From Formicarius rufipectus (taxonomy: Eukaryota > Chordata > Aves > Passeriformes > Formicariidae), in assembly GCA_013399695.1 (NCBI GenBank), contig VXAU01000197.1:2855070-2919069 (forward strand): DNA of 64,000 nt. The letters are read 5' to 3'. Below the pieces are notes generated by a model. It saw nothing but the letters and a program-made list of their open reading frames with translations, was not told the origin of the DNA and did not search any database. Of the stretch, positions 1-12,600 are shown piece by piece. Both the position numbers and the translations under genes were made by a program. Numbering within the stretch: position 1 is the stretch's first letter; the number at the start of each line of letters is the position of its first letter.

Positions 1-3000
1 GTGGGGAGCAGCCGGGGACTGGAGCCTTCCCTGGAGCCCCAACGTGTAAGTGCATTTTAATGTTACATAAGGGTGGACTTTACAGCAAGGCTCCCTTGGA
101 TCTGCATCTTGTAAGGAAAGGTTAAAGCTTGAATTATTCTCTCTGAAATTGGAGGCTCAGAAGTTTTTCATGTAGCTTGAGGTACTGGAAGCTGGAAGTG
201 CAGCCCCACATGTGGTCAGGCTGCAGCAGGACTTTGGGCTTCGAGGGAAAACTCCAACTTTGCAGGAGATGATATTTCTTTTCATTTACACACTTACCAC
301 AGTGCGGGCTCCAGCTGGGACTAGCAAGAGAAGTGGTGAAACCACATTTTTTTAATTAAAAAACTGGCTGAGTATGTTGTTATTTAAGCTCATTTTGTGG
401 CTTTTTTGACCAGGAGTCTCCAGGGCACGTCAGGATAAACCAAAGCAGCATCCTCAGACACTGCCCTTTCCTGTCCCCTTGGTTAGAGGGACCAAGCAGG
501 TCCAGTATGGACAGACACTCCCTGGGGCATCTGTGGGGCATTGATCCCTCCCTCATCCAGCACCCCTCAGAGGAGACCTGCCCCACAGGAGCATGTGTTT
601 CATCACATGTGCAGGATGTTCCACAAGAATGTTCAAGGAGGTTTTGGTCCAGCTCTGAACAGCCACTACCCATCAGCTACAGGGAGAGCTTCCTATTCTA
701 AGGAAATTTTCCCCAGTCTGGCCTCCTGCAGTTCAATGTCTGAGCTCTACACCATGACAAGAAACAGATCAGTTAATAGACAGGGAGAAAACATTTACTG
801 CTTCCCATAAGGGTTTGAACCCCTTAGTGCACTCTCTGAAGGCTGTGAACACCTTAAAACAGGAATACACTAATGAAGGGATATGAAAAAAACAGATTAT
901 TAGGCAATTTGAAGACTTTGTTTTCTGCCTTGTCATATGATGTCCCATTCTCCAAGCCCAGGAACTGGGGTAGAAGGGGGAACAAGGGACCACTGTCCCC
1001 AAGGGACCAGCCAGGGCCCTGCTCCAGGCAGTTCTGCAACATCTTTAGCAAAAGCAAGAGCCAAACCCGGCTGGGGAGAGGCTTCAGGGGCTGATTACTC
1101 TGCTTAATAAGTGAGTTGAGATGCTGAAGCAGCTACATAAAGAACATATAGTTATGGATCATTTTAATTATGCATATAATGGCTTTATCTTTTTGCTACC
1201 TTATTTCATTATTGAAAACCTTTTTTCACGCATACGTTTTAATTCTCAAATCCAGCCGCCAACAGAACTACTTATAAATAATTTAACACACAACAAGGCA
1301 CCAATTCCTCCAAAAGCAGCAATCCTGGAATGAGGCCACTAGAAACCCTCAAAGCATCTGACACTTTAATGTCATAGTGCCTGTATTGCACCCAGAAGGT
1401 AACAAAATACAGCTCCTCCAAGCTACACATGCTCATTTAGAAGCTGTAACTGAGGAGCTTGTGCAAGAAAAGCATCTCTTGGTGATCATCAATATACAGG
1501 AGAGGTCTTTGGTGTGCACCAAGGAAGGAGAGCTTGCCAGGGAGTTTGCAACACCAGCTTGTGAGCTGCACAGAGAGAGAGAAAAGAAACCTTCAGCTGC
1601 ATGGTCCTCTCTGCCCTGGAGACCCACAACCAGCTACACAGATTGGGCTGGGCAAGAACATTCCCCTATCAAAGTCCTTTGGCACCACAACACCACACTT
1701 AGGATGGAGAAGTTGTTACAGCACATCAAACCACACATAGCAATGAAGGTCTGATAGCAGCTGCTGAGCATCAGCATCCCTGCAAAACAAACCCAGGAGA
1801 GGTGAAGCAAGACCCTCACCCCGCAGCTGTACTTGGAGGAAACACTGCCAGTTATCCTCATCCACAATCAGTGTTTGCTTAGCAGACAAATTTTTCTAAT
1901 TATGTTTGCCAGCTTCTCAAATTACACAAGATATGCAGCATAACACCTTAATTTTTCATATATCTGCCTCCCCTCCTCCTTCTAACAAAACAAAATTAAA
2001 AACAAATCCACCCACGTAGCCACTACCTCAGTGGAAGTCAGACTTTCACCACAGGTATCCATCCATGCAGACAAGCTTTTACCTCACTTTTGTGCATTGC
2101 ATTATTCCCCCAGTGAAGCTGTATTAAAAATGCATAGGTTAAAACAACAGATACCTAAAGATGGAAGTCTGTGCTGGTCTTTCATTTCCTCCTTCTCCCT
2201 CTTGGTCCTGCTACAGTGAGCATTTGGGTCTAAGACCCAGGGAGGTCAATGGGAATAAGCAGGTGCTTAAGTTTTGTGAATGTGCATAAATCAGTTGTTA
2301 TTGAAGAGAGTACACATGTAGATACTTTACTGATTGCTGAGTCAGTGCTTTTAAGCCACCAAATTGGATCAGCCTGATTGCCATCATACAGAACCTTTTT
2401 GCTTCCCCACCACAAAGGCAAGGCCTCCTTAAACTGGTTATTTTTGCATTATTCAATGGAAGGGGACAGATGTGGGGAGTTTCCTTGAGCCTCTACTCCC
2501 ACCGACTCTTCCCATGGGGCACCTGTGCTTTGTCTTTGGCTCAGGTAAGAGGGAGGTAATAAGAGTAGCTGCTGAGACAGTTCTGTGGCATTGAAAAGGG
2601 GAGGTGACTGGATCCACCTGCTGTGGGATCACACTCTGGATTTGCTGCTTTTCCATGTGTGAAGTGGAAGGACACGGGCAAGCTTTCAGCTCTGCAGTAA
2701 GATAGGAAATTCAGACATATTCTAAGGTTTACATCAGGTCTTGCCAGTAGTGCTAAAATGAAACCACAGCTGGCACTGAACTGAGAGTGATTTTGGGTGC
2801 TGCATCAGTCTAAACTGGTGCTACAACATGGTGGCAAAACATTTCCAGCTGATGTGCAGGCAACACTTCATCTAAATGACCACCTGGACGATGAGTTTCC
2901 TCCAAATCCTTCCGACAGACAAACCCAGAACACTTGCTAATGTTGGTAAAGGGGGTGCTCTGGATTGTCCCAGCACTGCCAGTGCCCACATGCTCTGCAA

Positions 3001-6000
3001 TGGCCCAATCCTGCATCCTGCAGGCAGGATCCTGCCTTGCTGCTGCAGGCAGGGCTGGGCAGGCTCTGCCTCTACTTGCTGGCTCCTTCCCAGCCCCAAG
3101 CCCCAAAGGTTTGGCTCTTTGTCAAGCGTTTCCCAAACCACAGCCCCCATCTCTCCAGCCCCGTTTACACACACCTAGGAGGTGTTGCTGCAGGCTGGTT
3201 AAACTCCCTCTTTTGGAATCTTCAGGATCCTCAGGCAAAGGTGCCATGGCTGTGGCCCTCTGCTCCTCCCCTGTGCTTTCATGTGAGGTGGGAGCACCAG
3301 TACCCTCTCAGGAGCAAGCAGCCTTTGCAAAGGGGCTTTATCTCTGCTGGCAGGAAACCTTGAAGGTTCAGGAGGCAGCGAGGGAATTCTGTGCTGTCAG
3401 AATCAAAGCTGTGGTAATTAAACAGGCGTTTCTTCTGTCCCAGAGAGGTTGTTGGCAGAGCAGAGACATGCGGGACTGCGCACACACGAGGCAAAAATCT
3501 CACCACGCTCCGCAGCAAACTGTGCCAGCCCCAGGGCTGTGGCTGATGCTGGCAGCAGTGTCACAAAGCTGCTGAGCTGTGTCCCACTCCCATGCACCAG
3601 TGCAGCCTGAGGACTCTAACCCTGCTGTTTCAAGTTCATCTTCACTCCACAACTCAAAACTTGTCCTTTCTTTGCTCAAAGCTACGAAAATCTTCCAGAA
3701 AGAAGGAGGGGGAGGGAGGAAAAAGCAGCTTCTAGAGCACTTTCCAGTCTGATGTGCAAAAGCCAATTACCCAAAACAGAGGAGAATTGATGGAAAAGGC
3801 TCTTGGGTGTGGGAAAAGGGAGCAGCTGGCCTTTTCCAGGGCCACACACAGCCTGGATCGATGCTGCTCTGTGGCTGGCATCCACCCTCCAGATTTCTAT
3901 TTGTTCCAGTGATGGGTTGCCAAGGTGTCAAAGTCAAATCATTCGAATTTCTTGTTGAGTGAAAGATACTTGAGGTTCAAAATTACACCTTGACCCAGCT
4001 GGGTAATTTCACAGCAATTATCACCAATTTCTATGGAGGAAGATTGTAAGAGTTCAGAGGAGGAGAAAAAAAATGGTTTGTCCTTTCTTCACCTTGCATA
4101 CAAATGAAACACAAATGTGATCTTTTTGCTCTTGACATAACCATGCTTTAAAGAGCTTCACAAACATCCATTTCCTCATTTGAGCTCGCATGGAAGACAT
4201 ATTATCTCTTTTAAATATGACTTCTCCTTGGCAGTGTGCAGCCTATTCCCTATCTTTAACATTTCAAGAAGCCGCCAAGTGGTTATTTGCAAAACTGACG
4301 GTAGGAGATGGATATAATCTATTTTAAACCTCAGCAAAATTGGCCAATTTCAAGAGGTTTGAACATACGGCTGAATTAATCAAGTCCCACAGATTATGAG
4401 ATGTGAAACACAGCCCCCCTCCAGCTCTCCACCCGCATGGGAGCGATTTGGAAAAGTCCCAACCATGTCATGGCACAGGGAGGAGAGAAAGAAATAATGA
4501 TAAAGTGAATGGTTTCCAATGCACAATGACTTCCCAAGTGGTGATGCTCTTCCTTGCAGAGCATCTCTGTCTTGTGAGAGACTTCCACATCAACTGGCCT
4601 TTTTGTCATCACCACTCTCCACCTCTTCAGTGGTGAAGCTCAGGGAAATCAGGAGTGGTGCCTTCATGCTCTGTACCCACCCAGTGCTGCCTCTTCTGCA
4701 GCAGGGCTGGATCCAGCCCTTCCTTCCCTCTTCCCAGATGCTTTGGCTACCTCCTGCCTTTCCCTGCTGCCCTCTGCATGGGTACTGGCACCACAGGTTC
4801 TGCTCCCCAGGAAAGCAGCCCTCACACTGGCTGGAAGCAATTTCACCCTTTCCAGGGGAAATAAATTCCAGGAAAAGGCATTTCCTCCATCATTAAAATT
4901 CCAGAACCCTCTGACTTACTTATCTCGTTTGCAAGGTCTCGCTATTCAGTCATTGGGAGACTTCGTTTATTGACTCGGTTTTCTTTTGTTTTGGATGACT
5001 GAAATTACTGTTTTAACAGAGAATGAGGCAAAAAATATTGATGCCCAGGCAAAAGTGGCTGGAGCTGGCTGCAGTTTCCTAAAGATATGGCACTGAATGC
5101 TCCTTCCAGTGTGGGTCACTGGGTTGGGCCAGGGGACATCAGCAGAGCAAGGCCGTGTTGTGCTGGTGTTAGTGAGGGAGCTGCTCACTTTAGCTGTATT
5201 TTCACTTCTGTGCAAATTTCTTCAGCTGCCACCCTCCAGCAGGCCCCATGAACGGGCACATAATGATCACTAGGAGTGCTCTGAAAGCTAATTCTCCTTC
5301 TGTGTGCCACCACGCAGGAGCCCTGGATGCTTTACTCAAAGCCAAGGTTTTTTCTCAGGATGGGGAACCCACACCAGACAAACAAACCCTGAGCTCATAC
5401 CAGCAAAACCCCAGCAATGCTGGCTCCCAGGAAGAGCAGCAAGACACAGACCTGGCTTCTTCACCAGGCACAGGGTGACTTTGATTTCCTGGCACCAACC
5501 CTCCCGGGCTGTTGGCTTGCTGCCTGTCCTCCTGCCCTACCAACAGCAGCAGGCAGAAGCTTCCCAGCATATGCCCTGCCCTGCAGGCTCTGTGCCAGCC
5601 AGCCCTGCACGGGGCAGCAGCAGCAGCTCCTCCAAGACACTCAGTTATTTGGTAAATTATTCAGAGTGGCAGGGGTTGCCAGGAGCAGAGGAAAAACTGG
5701 CGGGAGCAGGAGCATGGAGAGCTCTTGAACAAGGGCTGCATCACCTGTGGAGCTGCCAGATGCACCACCCAGAATGCTGGACCCAGGGAGCAACTTGGAA
5801 AATGAGGTGGAGGTTTCCAGCAATGGCAGGAGGGCAGCAAGGGGATCTGGACATGCACCAAAGGGAGTTTCCTCTCCATTCTCACCATCCCATTGGGCTC
5901 TTCTCCAACACAATCTGCCACTTCTGAGGGTGTGGGCAGCAGCATCATTCCTATGGACACCTTCTCCTGCACCCAGGGGATTTTCAACAGCGCCAAGCAC

Positions 6001-6740
6001 AGTGTGCACAGAGCTGAACTGAGCCCTCCCTCGCCCCCGGCACCCTGGGACAGGCAGCATCTCCCAGGCAGCCTGGGGCTGTGCAGAGCCAGGCAAGGCT
6101 GGACGTGGCTGGAATGCAAAGAGGCTGGGGACAAGAAGACAAATGGCTCTGGGGGAAATACGATGACCTCCCCGGCGGTGTCAGGAAACATTTGTCAAAT
6201 GGAAGAAGTCATTAGCTGTTTCACCGCTCACCTACCGGGAATGTCACATGGCTGGTGACGGCTGGTTAATGCAAACCTGACAGGGCTTCTGCTGCTGGTG
6301 CTGAGGTCAGCTCTCTGCTCCAGGTGGCACCAGCCAGGTTTGCCCAGCACAGGCTTAGCCACTAGCCCAGGCACCCTCATGCTGCCCTTGCCTTTGCTGA
6401 TGGGCACAGCAAACTGAGACACACCACTAAAACCTTCCTGGCTCCTGACATCCCTTTAAAGTAACCCCCAGTGCTCATTTTTCTACAAAATCAGACTTTG
6501 AAGCCTTTTCCTAAAGGTGGAAGGCGACTGCAAGCCAGTCACAATGGGTGGTAAGCTGAAGACCTAAGCAGGCAAAGAACTTTCTTAAAATCCCTGAAAA
6601 GTCAATGCAAACCCCATCACTGTACATCCTTTAGGGAGCATTGTGCTAAATGGAATTGAGCGCAGCAATCCCCGAGGGAAGCCACTTGCCTCCCACACAC
6701 AGCAGAGCAGGAGGAAGCCACCAGTCTTTAGCCTTGTGTT
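1..6740. other. Non-coding stretch, probable intron 1 of the minus-strand gene
   Basis: No exon with joined splice sites and protein-like content was recognised on either strand. Several GC-richer frames (around 2.9-3.6 kb and 5.3-6.2 kb) stay open on more than one strand at once, as expected for GC-rich non-coding DNA. About 1120-1290 is AT-rich with homeobox-like TAAT cores. A homopurine run lies near 3697-3725. The assignment to an intron is inferred from the first exon at 21.3 kb on the minus strand and the absence of any visible second exon. Confidence 0.5.
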
Positions 6741-6798
6741 GGGAGGGAGGCAGGAAGAGAGGGAGGAAGAGAGGGAGGGAGGAAGGAAGGAAGGAAGG
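6741..6798. repeat. GGAA/GGGA purine-rich microsatellite
   Basis: An almost pure purine tract made of GGGA, GGAAGA and GGAA units. It has one cytosine at 6751, is uninterrupted purine from 6752 to 6798, and ends in four or five clean GGAA units. GGAA arrays are known to bind ETS-family factors in some vertebrate genomes, and long homopurine runs can form triplex DNA; neither role is shown here. The array is likely to vary in length between individuals. Confidence 0.9.
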
Positions 6799-9700
6799 TT
6801 GATTCAGTTTGTGCAGTGGTTGAATTTTGCCTACCAGCACATCTGTCCAGCTTCTGAGACCTGGCAGCGTGGGGCCACCTTGCCATGCAGGTACTGCTGG
6901 GCAATCCCATGGGGTTTGCTTTTATGAGGGTGAAGGTGCTCAGCAAAAATATACACTGAGAAGCCTCCAGCTGAAAGCCACGCTTCTCCCTTGGTGAGCA
7001 CAGAGGTGGGGTGGGGATGGATGAGAGCTAATACCAGGGCATGTGCATGGATTTACACAAATGCTTAAATAAGCATTTACTCCGGCACTTAACATAATTT
7101 AGTATGTTGCAAATAACATCCCACTATATTTCAAACACGGCAGCAAATATTTTGCAGTGCTGTCATGAGACCATCAGCCTCCCAAGCTCCTGAATTAGGA
7201 GCTGCAGCAGCAGGGAGATGGCCCAGTGGCGTGTCAGAGCCCGCCCATGCTGCAGCCAAGGGCTCTCACGAGAGGCTTTTACTCTGCAATTGCTTTAAAA
7301 TAAGGGGAAAGGAATTCAATTAAGTGCACTCATCACCTGGCAATGAAATGTCACTGTCAAGGGTCCTTTTGGGGCAGTCAGTGAGACCTCCTCCACTCTC
7401 TTAGGAAAAATGGCACAGATAACTAAATCAGTCAAAAAGGCCAGAGTGAGACATGAGGGAGGATAATCCAAACTTGGGTGTAACCACGGGATGCTGAGAC
7501 ACAAAATGAACAAGTGAACTCCTATGCCGGGCTACCCTGCCAAGGTAAGCTTTAAATTTACCACGGCTGTATCAAGATGCATTCAAGATAATTTTCTGCA
7601 TTTATTTCTGAAATGTGAAGGGAAGGTGGTACCCCCAGGAAGGGCAGCCATGGCAGAGGTGAACTGGAGGGGTTCATGAGTATCAAGCCCTTGCTGAATC
7701 CCATCCTCCAGAAAGAAATGGTGTCTGGCACCTTAGTGACATATTGGACCCCCACAGGTGAGTCCCTCATCCAGCTCAGACCCAAACTTATCTTCCTACA
7801 TAAAGCAGCAACATGTACCTGGAAACTCTAAACCCAAAGTACTGCAAGTCTGTGAAATGAGGCAGTGAAAACGAGCAACATTTGCCTCCGGAACAGCTGC
7901 TCCAAGACCCTCAGCAGGAAGGCCACTACTCAGTGATGCTGCTAGCAGCAAAGGAATACAGAACTGGGATGAAGTCAAGGTGAGATTTCTTTCAGCAGGT
8001 CCTAAGCTTTCTTCTGACATTAAGACACTACCAGTGGCATACATTGGTTGTCCCCAAACCCACTTTTGCTGGCTCAACTTGCTGGAGGGACCTCTCCTAA
8101 GGAAGTGGCTTTACCAGGAGAGTAGAAAGGGCTACAGGACACTCGAGTGAGCCAAGCCCCACATGGCTGCCTCTGCGGCAGGGCACTGCTGTCAGCTGCC
8201 TTGATGGAGTGCTGCTCTCACACAGCAGCCTTCTCCCAACCAACATTTCCTCTAGAACGGAGCTGCATGCTACAAGTCAGTATATAAAACATATTTATGC
8301 CTTGCCTGATCATAACATGCCTTCCAGAGTGGCAAAAGGCAATTCTCAGCCTGTCTTGCTTGCTCTTCAATGCACAGCAGAGCTGGGCAGGTTCCTGCAA
8401 AGCCTCCCGCTCTGCCTCACCCCAAACCCACTCGAGGTCACAGCACTCTCCCCCCACCTAAACAACCCGTGCCTCCTTCAACGCTGCCCAGTTTTCTCGT
8501 CCTGGACACCGATGGTGTGGGATTTTTGGGGTGCCCAGCCCTTTGCTGGCACACACAGGTGGTGATCAGGGATGCCCCGAGCAGTCGATGCCCGCTACAG
8601 GCACAGCTCCCCGGTATCACAAGAGCTGAACACCCAAACCAAGAGTCAACACTAAGAGTTAAATTCAAATCATAAGGAAGCAGCACCAGCACGAGGCTGG
8701 AAATAGGACAAGGCTGTCAGAGATGTGAGAGCTGGGACTGAGCCCCCCCTTGGGTGCTGTTTTAGTAGGGCAGAGGGGAGAAACAGCATCACCAGGAGAC
8801 CCTGATCGGGTGGGAAGTGTCCTCCAGACATCGTTCCACCAGACTGTGGCAGTTTTCGGTCCTCCCCGTGTGCTCCGAGCTGTCCCAGGGACAGAGCCGG
8901 GGAAGCCCTGCAAGAGCCGCTCAGCCCCCGTCGGTGCATGCCGTGCTCATCCTCCTTCCCCCTCCGCTCCCCCGCTCCGGCGCAGGGCTGGCAGGGCACC
9001 AGGGAAATTAAGCAGGCGATTTCTAAAGCCGAGAGAAAAGCAGCCATCTGGGCCCTAACAGACAGGTCGTTTAATGAACAAAGGGAATTTTCTAGAGAAG
9101 CCGGAGAAATGCAACCGTGAATAAAAGAAGCGGTAAGCGCTCCGATCCATGCAGAGGCTGCCGTAGGGGAGCAGCTTTCAGGGAGCCTGAATATCGGGTA
9201 ATGCCCCGTCCCATCTAATTAAAGGATGAAGCAGGAGATGGGCTGGAGCAGTGGGAAGCAGGAAAGAGCAGGGTAGGTTGGGCGTGAAGTTCAAGGTTCT
9301 CTGTGTCACAAAGCGCCAGGACAGCTGCCCACGATGGCAGGGGCAGTGCCACCTCTGCTGAGGTACCTACTGCTGCACCTTTGGGTGCATTTGCATCACC
9401 AGGTCCCCCAGGAGGCTTTTTGTGTCCTCAACTCACATATATCTCCCTGCAGAAAACGTGATCACTGCTTGTGTGACTGAAAACACAGGTTTACTTTCCC
9501 AGGTCACAGCTCCAAAGCTCAGGATACAAACCTGGCACCCTTGCCTTCACTTTGCATATCCACCACCAGCTACAGACACCTCCTCTCCCTTCTGCTCTTC
9601 CTCACAGGAAAACCATCATGGCTCACAATTCAAGTTGTGAGTACTTTCTCACTGTATCAGTTCGTGCTCTGCCACATTTCATAACCTTTTTTGCAGGCAG

Positions 9701-12239
9701 AGCTTCCCCTTCTCCTGGGGCTGGCAGGCAGGTCTCTTCTGAAGCTCTTTGAGGTTATTGAACTACTTTGTTAATGCAGTGTGTTTCTCATCAGTTGAGG
9801 GCAGAGTGCTGGGGACATAATTTATTTTCCATGTTTATTTATGTCAGGAGAGTCCTTAAAGGATTTGTTTGCAGCTGCCTTGATTGCTGCTCGTGTTGAG
9901 GTTACTGCCCACCCTGCCACATGCCAGCAAGTTAGGCCTGGGAGACCTATAGCTTGCCTCAGCTATTTTGATACTGTGGAAACAACTAATTTTCTTCATG
10001 CTTCTTAATAAGGAGCAGAATCATCCTTTTTCCTGGCCAGTAGGCCCTTATACCCCACAGAAATATGGTAAACTGAGAACCAGCAGTGATCCCTCAGCTG
10101 AATACCTCCATTTCTGGCCAGTCCCCAGAGATGGACCAGTTCTGGTAACCTCCTTTTTGGATGGTTTGAGCACATCCTATCTGGGGTGTAATGATACAAT
10201 CACAGCAGAAAGCACTGTTATTTCCCGAATGGAGCCCTCCAGGAATGAGTTCCTTCTCCAGGACACTGTGAATGGAGACCTGGAAGCCCTTGAAAAATGT
10301 AGGTATTTGGATTATTTTAACTGAGCATTTCCCCTTTCCCTCTCATCCTCGTAGGGGAACCAGCTGGGTGATATTTTACTCCAGCTATCACGGCCTTTGT
10401 TACTATGATTTCTCCAGGCTCAGTCACATCTGCAGCGGTCACTTTTTTTTTTGCTCCAAACAATCTATGGCCAGTTTGCAAACAGAGATGCCCTTCTCTT
10501 CACCAGCTCAGGGCTCCCCACCAGCCCTGCTTCATCACCCACGGATGATGGTCAGACCCTGTACCTTTCCCCAGGTTGTCCAAGCTGGCACATCACCCCA
10601 CTCCCAGCTGCTTCACAGCAACTTCCAGCTAGTGTTGTGCTGGGGACCTGGCTGCCAATTAGTTTTCTCTTTAGGGTTCAAGGCTACCCTGGAGAAGGGG
10701 AGCGTATGGCATCGATTTTCTCTGTTGTCCTCGCAACCATCCAGGTAAAGAAACATTTGTTATTCTGTGACAGATCCCTGCGGAGGCCGCTCAGGCATCC
10801 TACCCGCTGCACAGTGGAGCTGGCAATTTTTGCCAGAAACTCTGCTTTGAAAGGGTTTGCAACGTTAATTAAATTTCTGCAGTTGTATCTCTTGGCTCTG
10901 AATAAGATCTGAGCCTCTCTGAGCATGTGAGCTCAGCTTCTTGTCCCTGCTCAAGCCTGGCTCTGAACAAGTCTGGCTCCCAAGACTGAATTCCCTGTAC
11001 ACAACATCAGAAATACAATATTGTCCCTCAACAAAAAGAAATGAATTCTGGACTGGCATGGTTCAGACACAGTATGGGTTTAGATAACCTAGAGGCTGAG
11101 AGATGATCCCAGAGCTACAGAAAAACAAAAGAAAACAAATCAAAAAAACAAAAACAGATGTCCTTGCTCAAAGAAACGATTCCTCTACACAGACAAGCAA
11201 AAATGAGTATCTCTGATCACACAGACAGACTGCATACATAAGGGGCAGAAAGTCACCCCATGGGCTCTGGACAAATTCAACACAGAGCTCTCACAACTGC
11301 AGCTCCCTTTCACCTCCAGCGATGCACAGCCCCTGCCTGTGCTGGCACTGGTGACCTCTCCGACACAGCTGGGCCTTTGTAGACACTGCTTTCCAGGAAA
11401 GCATTAAAGGGAGAGGAGCTGCCAAGTCTGGGAAATGCAGGAGGAGACAAGTTGGTTTTAATAGTTAAAACTCTTTAGAAATTTAAAAGAGGCTGCTTTT
11501 TCAGGATATTAATAAATTAAGATAGGAGGGAAACATGGAGAAGGTAAGAACTTGAACTCAGAGGAACTGTGGCTCCCGAGCAGCCGGGATAGATGCACTG
11601 CCTGAGCTGCTCCTGTGGAGGAGGTGGGAGATGGGTCCCATGGGGCTGGGAAACCAGAGCAGAGGATGGAAAACAGATTGATGGTGCCGGGCTGGCACTT
11701 CCTACACAGCACAGCATGATTCCTACCAGCTATTACAGAGAGCAAGGCGGGTGGTGGGGTCACAAGGTGCTTGGCACAAGCAGGTTCGCTCCAGGGCAGC
11801 TTTTCATCACCCTCTGTGGTCAGCGCTGCCCGAGTGTGACACAGGGCTGGGGGGCTGTGAAGGGGAGAGCCAGCACAGTGGCCCTGCGGTCCCCTGAGCA
11901 TGCTGACCTGCTGGCATTTGTGGGAGATGAGCAAAGCAGCGTGACGCCTTCCCAAGGAGAGCAGCAGAGCCACCACGGCCGGGTGACTGCGGGTCTGTGC
12001 CTGCTCCGCAGCGACGGGGAACACGCGGCGGGCTCGGCGCCAGGGCACGCTGGTCCAAGACGAAATTCAGAGTCTCTGCCGCTGTTGATAAAGGTTTTGG
12101 CTACAGGGGAAATGGGAATTACCGCAGAACAAGAGCAAGAAGGTGCAGAGGCACTTAAAGCACGGACATCTGTCACCACACAGGGAGTCAGTAGCCAAAG
12201 GTGTGCATCAAGGGGCAGGATTTGAGAGCTGGGAGCCCC
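6799..12239. other. Non-coding stretch within the probable intron 1
   Basis: No supported gene. The stretch around 8900-9200 is relatively CpG-rich, then passes into a mixed segment containing AATTAAAGGATGAAG that looks conserved by composition only. About 9815-9845 is rich in TTTATTT. About 11110-11160 is an A-rich simple tract of A-runs broken by single C or G. The right part, from about 11980, rises in CpG density toward the island that follows. Confidence 0.5.
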
Positions 12240-12600
12240 TGGCCCCGGGATCGGTTAATGTTGTCCGCCTCGATGACAATAACACCATCCCCAGCAATGA
12301 CAAAGGCTCTGGGGCAGCAGCCGGAGGCGACACCGCGCAGCGCCGGGGCAGCGCCCAGCACCCTGCGGCACTCCACTCCCACGGGCGGGTTCCCGATCTC
12401 CTCTCCAGGCACAGCACATTTTCTGGGATGTTTTCCCAGTTTCCACAAGAGGGCACCGGCACGACACCGACGGGACGCTCCGGTGTCCCCCGGGAGCGGC
12501 GGAGCCGGGGCCAGGCGCTCGCCCGGCGTTTTGTCCCGGCTGATGCACACCTCCCCAGAGACCTCGGCTCTGGAGCCCTGTCTCACCACGACGTCTGTTT
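12240..12600. promoter_or_regulatory. CpG island inside the probable intron 1
   Basis: Roughly 35 CpG dinucleotides by eye in about 350 bases, with high GC, set in DNA that is otherwise CpG-poor. CpG enrichment is weaker but visible from about 11980. Such islands in birds usually mark unmethylated promoters or enhancers. No initiation codon or exon could be tied to it. Frames stay open on both strands, which GC-rich sequence does by chance. A strong plus-strand acceptor-like tract (TCTGTTTTTGCAG) ends at about 12606. It could be an alternative promoter of the leftward gene, a separate transcript start, or an orphan island. Confidence 0.6.
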
